Below the pieces are notes generated by a model. The model searched no databases. It was not told the origin of the DNA and worked only from the letters and a program-made list of their open reading frames with translations. A DNA stretch of 38,029 nt from an uncultured Bacteroidota bacterium (GTDB lineage: Bacteria > Bacteroidota > Bacteroidia > Flavobacteriales > Flavobacteriaceae). Made by a program: the position numbers and the translations under genes. How positions within the stretch are numbered: the stretch's first letter is position 1; each line of letters begins with the position of its first letter. The DNA lies in the NCBI GenBank assembly GCA_902515565.1, contig CABXVR010000012.1, positions 1 through 38,029 of the forward strand, in the 5' to 3' direction. This document shows, one piece after another, positions 33,996 through 38,029 of the stretch.

Positions 33996-36215
33996 TTAAA
34001 AATTATATCTGATTCCAATAAAACCTGTGATTCCCTGATTAGAATAATAAACATAACTAGGATCAAATGATAGAGCATTAGGGTTGTTAGGAGTGGCTAT
34101 TATTTGCCCGTTAGTTCCAAATTCAACATTAGTATCAAAAGGGTCAAAAGCACGTGCTATACTATCGGATGGAGGTTTGAAGTCTAAAATGTTTTTAATT
34201 CCTCCATAAATTTCAATTTCTTTAAATGTATAGCTTGTTTGTAAATTGATAATGTTAATCAAAGGACTGTATGGGTCTCTTGTGTCTAAATCTCCTAAAA
34301 GAGGAAGTTTCATGGGTCCAATTATAGTTCCAGAAAGATCAAATGCAATTTTAGGTTTAAATAAGCTGTAACTTATTTTGTAATTTGCCGAAAACTTTTC
34401 AGTTAAGTAAGGATATTCATTTGTGTTATTATTGGTTACTTTTGAGTCAATAAATGTAGCTCCCATGATTATTTTAAGCCCATTTGCAAATAGACTATTT
34501 AAATTAATTGTAGCTCCTTGAGTTACCCCTTTTCCATCAAGATTACCGTAAATTATTTGATTTGGATTAGTGTCATAATCAGGAATAATTTTATTAGAAA
34601 ATACTGTATTAAAGACACTAAAGTCCATATCAAAAATAGTTCCATGTTTTGTATATATTTTTTTGTTCCAATTAAAATTTAAATTCCAGGATTTTTCAGG
34701 AAGAATATCCTCTAAAAAGATAACATCTCTTGCTCCAGTAAGCGCTGCGTGATCTTCAGTAAATACGTTAACAACTCTGTAACCTGTTCCAAATCCAAGT
34801 CTAATAATTGAACTTTCATCTTTACTGGATAATTTATAATTTATCCTTGGCGTCCAAATATCACCATAAATTGAGTTGTTGTCATATCTTATTCCAAAAA
34901 GTAATGTCTCAAGCTTACTTAATGTTAATTGGTCTTGTATAAATAATCCTGGCAGTAATGTTTTTTCTCTTTCTTCAGTAGCAGGAGTATTATCATCATA
35001 AATTGTATGTCTATATGTTGCTCCAAATAATAAGTTATGATTTTGAATTTTTTGTGTGTAGACAGCTTGTATAAAGCCTATTGTTTGTAATGCTTTGTAA
35101 GAAGTAATTCCATAAACCGAATTTTGGTCGTGACTATTAAGGCTGTATTGTAAAAATATTTTTTTTGATAAATTATACTTTCCAAACACTTCAAATCTAC
35201 TTGTGTAAATACTTTCTCCGTAAATTTGATTCCCACCCCTAAAACTAGAATCCCAATTCATTTGGCCTCCCCATCTATCTTCATAAAAGTAGCGAAACGC
35301 TAAGCTATTATTTTTAGAGTTTATTTTATTGAAAATTGAAATTCTATGTTGAAGAGCTATATCAGTGAATCCATCTCCATTATTGTCGATAGGATTTGAA
35401 TAATTAAAATAATTTACACCTACTATTCCTTGACTTTTTTTAAAATTATATCTTGATCCAAGATCAATATTTAATTCTCCCCAAAAACTAGTAAATGTAT
35501 CAATACTAAAATTATCTGTATTTTCTGGCGATTTTGTAATTAAATTAATCACTCCTCCAATTGCTTCAGATCCGTAAAGTGTGGATGCTGGACCTTTAAT
35601 AATTTCGATTTGTTTAATTAATGATTGAGGTATTCCCGAAAGCCCATATACGGATGACAATCCACTAACCAAAGGCAACCCATCAATTAACACCATTGTA
35701 TTTGCACCGTCTTGACCATTTATGTGAATGTCCCCAGTGTTGCACACACTACAATTTAATTGTGATCTAACACCATTTACAGCTTCAATAGCCTCAAAAA
35801 AACTTGTTTTGGGGGTAGACTTAAAAAAATCTGAGCTGTAAAGTTCAATAGGAACAACACTTTTCAGCTTAGATACTTCTTTTAGTGTTCCAGAAATTAC
35901 AATTTCATCCAGACTATTATTTTCGAGCGTGATATAACCGATATCTATTGGTTTTCCTGATGATTCAATATTAATTTTTTTTGAGATATAACCAACATGT
36001 GATATAGTTAACTTATTTTCACTATGATTAGATTCTATAGAAAAATTTCCATTTGCATCACTGATTTCATTTTTTGTATTTGAACTATTATATATAGTTA
36101 CACCAAAAATTAGATTGTTTTCAGTATCCTTAATTATTCCACTAATATTTTGAGCAAATAAAAAATTATTTAAAAGAAAAAATATGAAAAGATTAATGCT
36201 ACTTTTTAGTCTCAT
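33996..36215 (-). CDS. TonB-dependent receptor, probable metal or metallophore uptake
   Basis: A 739-residue outer-membrane receptor. Signal peptide about 1-21; carboxypeptidase-D-like regulatory domain about 23-105; a TonB-box-like DEIVISG (103-109); plug about 120-230 with VLIDGLPLVSGLSSVYGLSGIP and IEIIKGPASTLYGSEAIGGVINLITK; then a 22-strand-type barrel ending in a terminal Phe (GFIGIRYNF). A Cys pair NCSVC (154-158) sits in the plug. There is no SusD partner, so carbohydrate uptake is unlikely. Its divergent neighbour is a DtxR/MntR-type regulator, which points to iron, manganese or another metal as cargo. Confidence 0.9.
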   Translation of the reverse strand: MRLKSSINLFIFFLLNNFLFAQNISGIIKDTENNLIFGVTIYNSSNTKNEISDANGNFSIESNHSENKLTISHVGYISKKINIESSGKPIDIGYITLENNSLDEIVISGTLKEVSKLKSVVPIELYSSDFFKSTPKTSFFEAIEAVNGVRSQLNCSVCNTGDIHINGQDGANTMVLIDGLPLVSGLSSVYGLSGIPQSLIKQIEIIKGPASTLYGSEAIGGVINLITKSPENTDNFSIDTFTSFWGELNIDLGSRYNFKKSQGIVGVNYFNYSNPIDNNGDGFTDIALQHRISIFNKINSKNNSLAFRYFYEDRWGGQMNWDSSFRGGNQIYGESIYTSRFEVFGKYNLSKKIFLQYSLNSHDQNSVYGITSYKALQTIGFIQAVYTQKIQNHNLLFGATYRHTIYDDNTPATEEREKTLLPGLFIQDQLTLSKLETLLFGIRYDNNSIYGDIWTPRINYKLSSKDESSIIRLGFGTGYRVVNVFTEDHAALTGARDVIFLEDILPEKSWNLNFNWNKKIYTKHGTIFDMDFSVFNTVFSNKIIPDYDTNPNQIIYGNLDGKGVTQGATINLNSLFANGLKIIMGATFIDSKVTNNNTNEYPYLTEKFSANYKISYSLFKPKIAFDLSGTIIGPMKLPLLGDLDTRDPYSPLINIINLQTSYTFKEIEIYGGIKNILDFKPPSDSIARAFDPFDTNVEFGTNGQIIATPNNPNALSFDPSYVYYSNQGITGFIGIRYNF

Positions 36216-36258
36216 TTTTGTAAGTTTAGGTGTAATTAGATTAAATTGTTCACCACCG

Positions 36259-36266
36259 CAAAACTA
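36259..36266 (-). promoter_or_regulatory. Putative -7 promoter box for the TonB receptor
   Basis: TAGTTTTG on the minus strand fits TAnnTTTG, 43 bases before the receptor ATG and directly abutting the divergent regulator's ATG. No good -33 TTG is visible and I could not identify a convincing DtxR-type palindrome in the 51-base spacer. Confidence 0.35.
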
Positions 36267-36677
36267 ATGAAAAAAACTAAAGAAAAAGAACATTATTTAA
36301 AAGAAATTTATAAGTTAGAAATTAATAATAAACAAATATCAGTTTCTGGTTTATCAAAGTTGTTATTAGTTTCAAAATCATCTGTCTCAAATATGATTAA
36401 AAAGCTTGTAACTATGAATTTATTAAATTCAGCTCCTTACAAAGCTATCGAGTTTACCGAAGATGGAAGAGAACTTGCACGTACTATTGTAGCAAAACAT
36501 CGTCTAATTGAACTTTTTCTAGTCGAAGTAATGGGTTTTGATTCTGAAAATGTTCATGATATTGCTGAGGAAATAGAACATATAGAAAGCCCTGAATTCT
36601 TTAGAAAAGTACAAAAAATGGTAAATAATCGAAAAATTGATCCGCATGGAAGTCCAATTCCGGATGTTGACTTTTAA
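36267..36677 (+). CDS. DtxR/MntR-family metal-dependent regulator, two-domain form
   Basis: A 136-residue transcription factor: an N-terminal winged helix (about 5-62; HYLKEIYKLE, QISVSGLSKLLLVSKSSVSNMIKKL) and a dimerisation/metal-binding domain (AKHRLIELFLVEVMG, HDIAEEIEHI, DPHGSPIP) with the usual His and Glu ligands. It has no C-terminal SH3/FeoA-like domain and so resembles MntR in length. The ATG at 36267 is preferred over the in-frame TTG at 36246, which would give a seven-residue extension unlike the family. It is divergent from the TonB receptor and very probably controls it. The metal sensed (Mn, Fe or other) is not settled by sequence. Confidence 0.9.
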   Translation: MKKTKEKEHYLKEIYKLEINNKQISVSGLSKLLLVSKSSVSNMIKKLVTMNLLNSAPYKAIEFTEDGRELARTIVAKHRLIELFLVEVMGFDSENVHDIAEEIEHIESPEFFRKVQKMVNNRKIDPHGSPIPDVDF

Positions 36678-36700
36678 ATCTTATTTAAAATGTGAACTTA

Positions 36701-37105
36701 CTAAGATTCATTATTACAACAATCTTCTGATTTACACTGACAATAATTTAAATTATAAATATGTAAACTAGCTAGTGTAAATGCAACAATATATGTAATT
36801 ATTTCAGCTAACGAAAACCATTCAGTTTTCTCATTTAAAATTAAACAAAACAGTGCAAACCAGTTAATCCACAATGCGTATTTTATAGAAATATTGTTTG
36901 AGTTTTTTGTTGATTGATGTATAGCAATAAAAGAAATTATTATGAACAAAAAATCTAAATTCTGCCACCAAATAGGAGCAGAGTGGTCATGTGTAGCTGT
37001 TAAACTTTGCGCTGCAAATAAGAGTGGTGTCATAAGACAGTGTACAACACATAAACTACTTGCTATAGCACCAACAGTATCAGGTTTTTGAAATGTAATA
37101 TTCAT
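36701..37105 (-). CDS. MerC-domain membrane protein
   Basis: A 134-residue inner-membrane protein of the MerC family with four hydrophobic helices. The first contains SLCVVHCLMTPL, with Cys19, His22 and Cys23 as the likely metal site. The C-terminus NYCQCKSEDCC adds four more cysteines. MerC imports mercury in mer operons, but no merA, merT, merP or merR is nearby. Such genes beside a Fur-family regulator in Bacteroidota more likely handle zinc or another native metal. Its promoter carries a palindrome that the adjacent regulator probably binds. Confidence 0.85.
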   Translation of the reverse strand: MNITFQKPDTVGAIASSLCVVHCLMTPLLFAAQSLTATHDHSAPIWWQNLDFLFIIISFIAIHQSTKNSNNISIKYALWINWFALFCLILNEKTEWFSLAEIITYIVAFTLASLHIYNLNYCQCKSEDCCNNES

Positions 37106-37121
37106 TATTTTTTAATTTAAA

Positions 37122-37136
37122 TGCAACTTAGTTGCA
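37122..37136. promoter_or_regulatory. Fur/Zur-type operator palindrome
   Basis: TGCAACTTAGTTGCA is a perfect 7-1-7 inverted repeat, the architecture of Fur-family boxes. It overlaps the end of the merC -7 box and covers the predicted transcription start, so binding should repress merC. It also lies about 50 bases upstream of the divergent Fur-family gene and could autoregulate it. Confidence 0.72.
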
Positions 37137-37164
37137 AATATAGCTATACAATTTGTTTATGCAA
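37135..37164 (-). promoter_or_regulatory. merC promoter
   Basis: On the minus strand TTG (37162-37164), 19 bases, then TATATTTG (37135-37142). Both elements and the spacing match the Bacteroidota sigma consensus exactly. The start of transcription should fall near 37128, at the centre of the palindrome. Confidence 0.7.
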
Positions 37165-37187
37165 GTATAAAACAATAAATTTGTTTT

Positions 37188-37568
37188 GTGGGAATTATAA
37201 GAAAAACTCAAGCTTCAAAATTAATATTAAATGAATTCAAAAAGGATTCTAATGCTATTTCTGCTATTGAATTAATTAAACGTTTGAAAAGTAAAATAAA
37301 TAAGACTACTGTATATCGCCTGTTAGATAAATTAGCAGATGATGGTTTATTGCATTATTTTTTAGATATGAACGGAGTTAAATGGTTTGCAAAATGTAAG
37401 TGTTGTTCCAAAACAAATGACTACGATATTTACCCCCATTTTCAATGCACAGATTGTGGAATTGTTGAATGTCTAGATGTGAAAGTAAATATTCCTAAGA
37501 TGCCTAATCGAAAAATAACCAATTCACATGTTTTAGTTTTAGGAAAATGTGGACTTTGCTTTCATTAG
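37188..37568 (+). CDS. Fur/Zur-family transcriptional regulator
   Basis: A 126-residue Fur-superfamily repressor. The winged helix (about 8-65) has the family recognition segment KTTVYRLLDKLADDGLL. The metal domain has PHFQCTDCG and a C-terminal CGLC, giving the CxxC pairs of the structural zinc site, plus an extra CKCC at about 69-72. The lack of the HHDH motif of true Fur fits a Zur-like role, but the metal is not proved. The start must be the GTG at 37188: an in-frame stop lies four codons upstream and no ATG is in frame nearby. A TAAATTTG box ends only 4 bases before the GTG. Confidence 0.88.
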   Translation: MGIIRKTQASKLILNEFKKDSNAISAIELIKRLKSKINKTTVYRLLDKLADDGLLHYFLDMNGVKWFAKCKCCSKTNDYDIYPHFQCTDCGIVECLDVKVNIPKMPNRKITNSHVLVLGKCGLCFH

Positions 37569-37622
37569 CTTTTATTTATATTTAGACAACAACGTAATCA
37601 AATTTTTTATTAATTCCCTTTT

Positions 37623-38029
37623 TTACCAGATTTTATTTTCAAGTATAAAAATAAGTGACATACCAGCTGTAGCGCCCGAAATAAAAATATTCCATTCACG
37701 ATGCTTTACTCCAAGTTTACTCACAAAGAAATAAGCTATGCTGACTATAATAAACACAACCATAATCTGCCCTAGTTCAATCCCAATATTGAATCCCAAT
37801 AAAGGCATTGCAACAGCTGAAGATTCCATAAGAAGTGCTTTGAAATAGTTAGAAAACCCCATACCATGTATAAAGCCAAAGAATAAAGCCATACTATAGT
37901 TCTTATTCATTTTAAAGCTTTTAACTGTTAAATTTGAATCGATTACATTGTTAAGTGCTGTTAAAAGTATAGTTACAGGAATTAGAAATTCAATAATATT
38001 GGACGGGATTGTGAATATATCAAAAGCCG
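37623..38029 (-). CDS. HupE/UreJ-family membrane protein, N-terminus outside window
   Basis: The frame is open from the window edge to a stop at 37623-37625, giving 135 residues of the C-terminal part. The family hallmarks FGFIHGMGFS and FNIGIELGQ lie in membrane helices, and the closing segment KLGVKHREWNIFISGATAGMSLIF is also typical. HupE and UreJ are small membrane proteins tied to nickel supply for hydrogenase or urease; a broader Bacteroidota subgroup (HupE/UreJ_2) has unknown cargo. No hydrogenase or urease gene is present, so a general metal role fits the neighbouring regulators. The Met at 37910 is internal, because homologous-looking sequence continues upstream of it. Confidence 0.85.
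   Translation of the reverse strand, partial: AFDIFTIPSNIIEFLIPVTILLTALNNVIDSNLTVKSFKMNKNYSMALFFGFIHGMGFSNYFKALLMESSAVAMPLLGFNIGIELGQIMVVFIIVSIAYFFVSKLGVKHREWNIFISGATAGMSLIFILENKIW

Noticed and set aside
36701-37105. Mercury-resistance operon
   Set aside because: Only a MerC-like protein is present; merA, merT, merP and merR are all missing and the neighbour is a Fur-family regulator.
37549-37734. 61-codon rightward frame at the end of the Fur-family gene
   Set aside because: It overlaps both the Fur-family end and the convergent HupE frame and shows no family pattern.
1-38029. CRISPR array, insertion sequence, prophage, tRNA or defence system
   Set aside because: I read the spacers on both strands and found no regular direct-repeat array, transposase, phage gene, cloverleaf-like stretch or known defence gene.

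Overview
The window is chromosomal DNA from a strongly AT-rich marine-type member of the Bacteroidota, most likely a flavobacterium. Three things point there: two secreted proteins end in type IX secretion (T9SS) C-terminal sorting domains, many genes are preceded by the Bacteroidota -7 promoter element TAnnTTTG, and the housekeeping order rsfS-ftsH-LUD-cdsA-psd next to birA and pyrE is one I associate with flavobacteria. I see no tRNA, rRNA, CRISPR array, insertion sequence, phage gene or SusC/SusD pair. No gap between genes exceeds about 240 bases.

Region 1 (1-12.6 kb) is housekeeping: the 3' part of valS; a leftward run rsfS-ftsH-LUD-cdsA-psd (ribosome silencing, membrane proteolysis, phospholipid synthesis); birA; pyrE divergent from a NUDIX gene; ddl-coaD leftward; and a rightward run PASTA protein-rluD-like pseudouridine synthase-yaaA-two rhodaneses, one cytosolic and one a lipoprotein.

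Region 2 (12.6-16.1 kb) holds a probable sugar-1-kinase (NahK-like) with a sugar nucleotidyltransferase, a very small conserved gene with its own strong hairpin terminator, and a DUF3089 lipoprotein hydrolase.

Region 3 (16.2-31.1 kb) is mostly exported proteins: a small barrel-like protein, a 1171-residue CotH/lamin-tail protein with a T9SS signal, a GH125 alpha-mannosidase, DoxX, an acidic lipoprotein built of three cysteine-bounded modules, AMP nucleosidase, a T9SS-exported glycosidase followed by a small lipoprotein, a TPR lipoprotein overlapping a SCO1-type copper protein, a 74-residue unknown, and an S1-type sulfatase. Degradative enzymes are present, but there is no classical polysaccharide utilisation locus.

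Region 4 (31.1-38.0 kb) has aconitase B and then a metal-homeostasis block: a TonB-dependent receptor divergent from a short DtxR/MntR-type regulator, a MerC-like membrane protein divergent from a Fur/Zur-type regulator, and a truncated HupE/UreJ protein. The merC promoter has a near-ideal -33/-7 pair with a perfect 15-base palindrome over the predicted start site, the clearest regulatory signal in the window. The most novel-looking items are the three-module cysteine-bounded lipoprotein, the split lamin-tail domain in the CotH protein, the metal block, and the two very small conserved genes.
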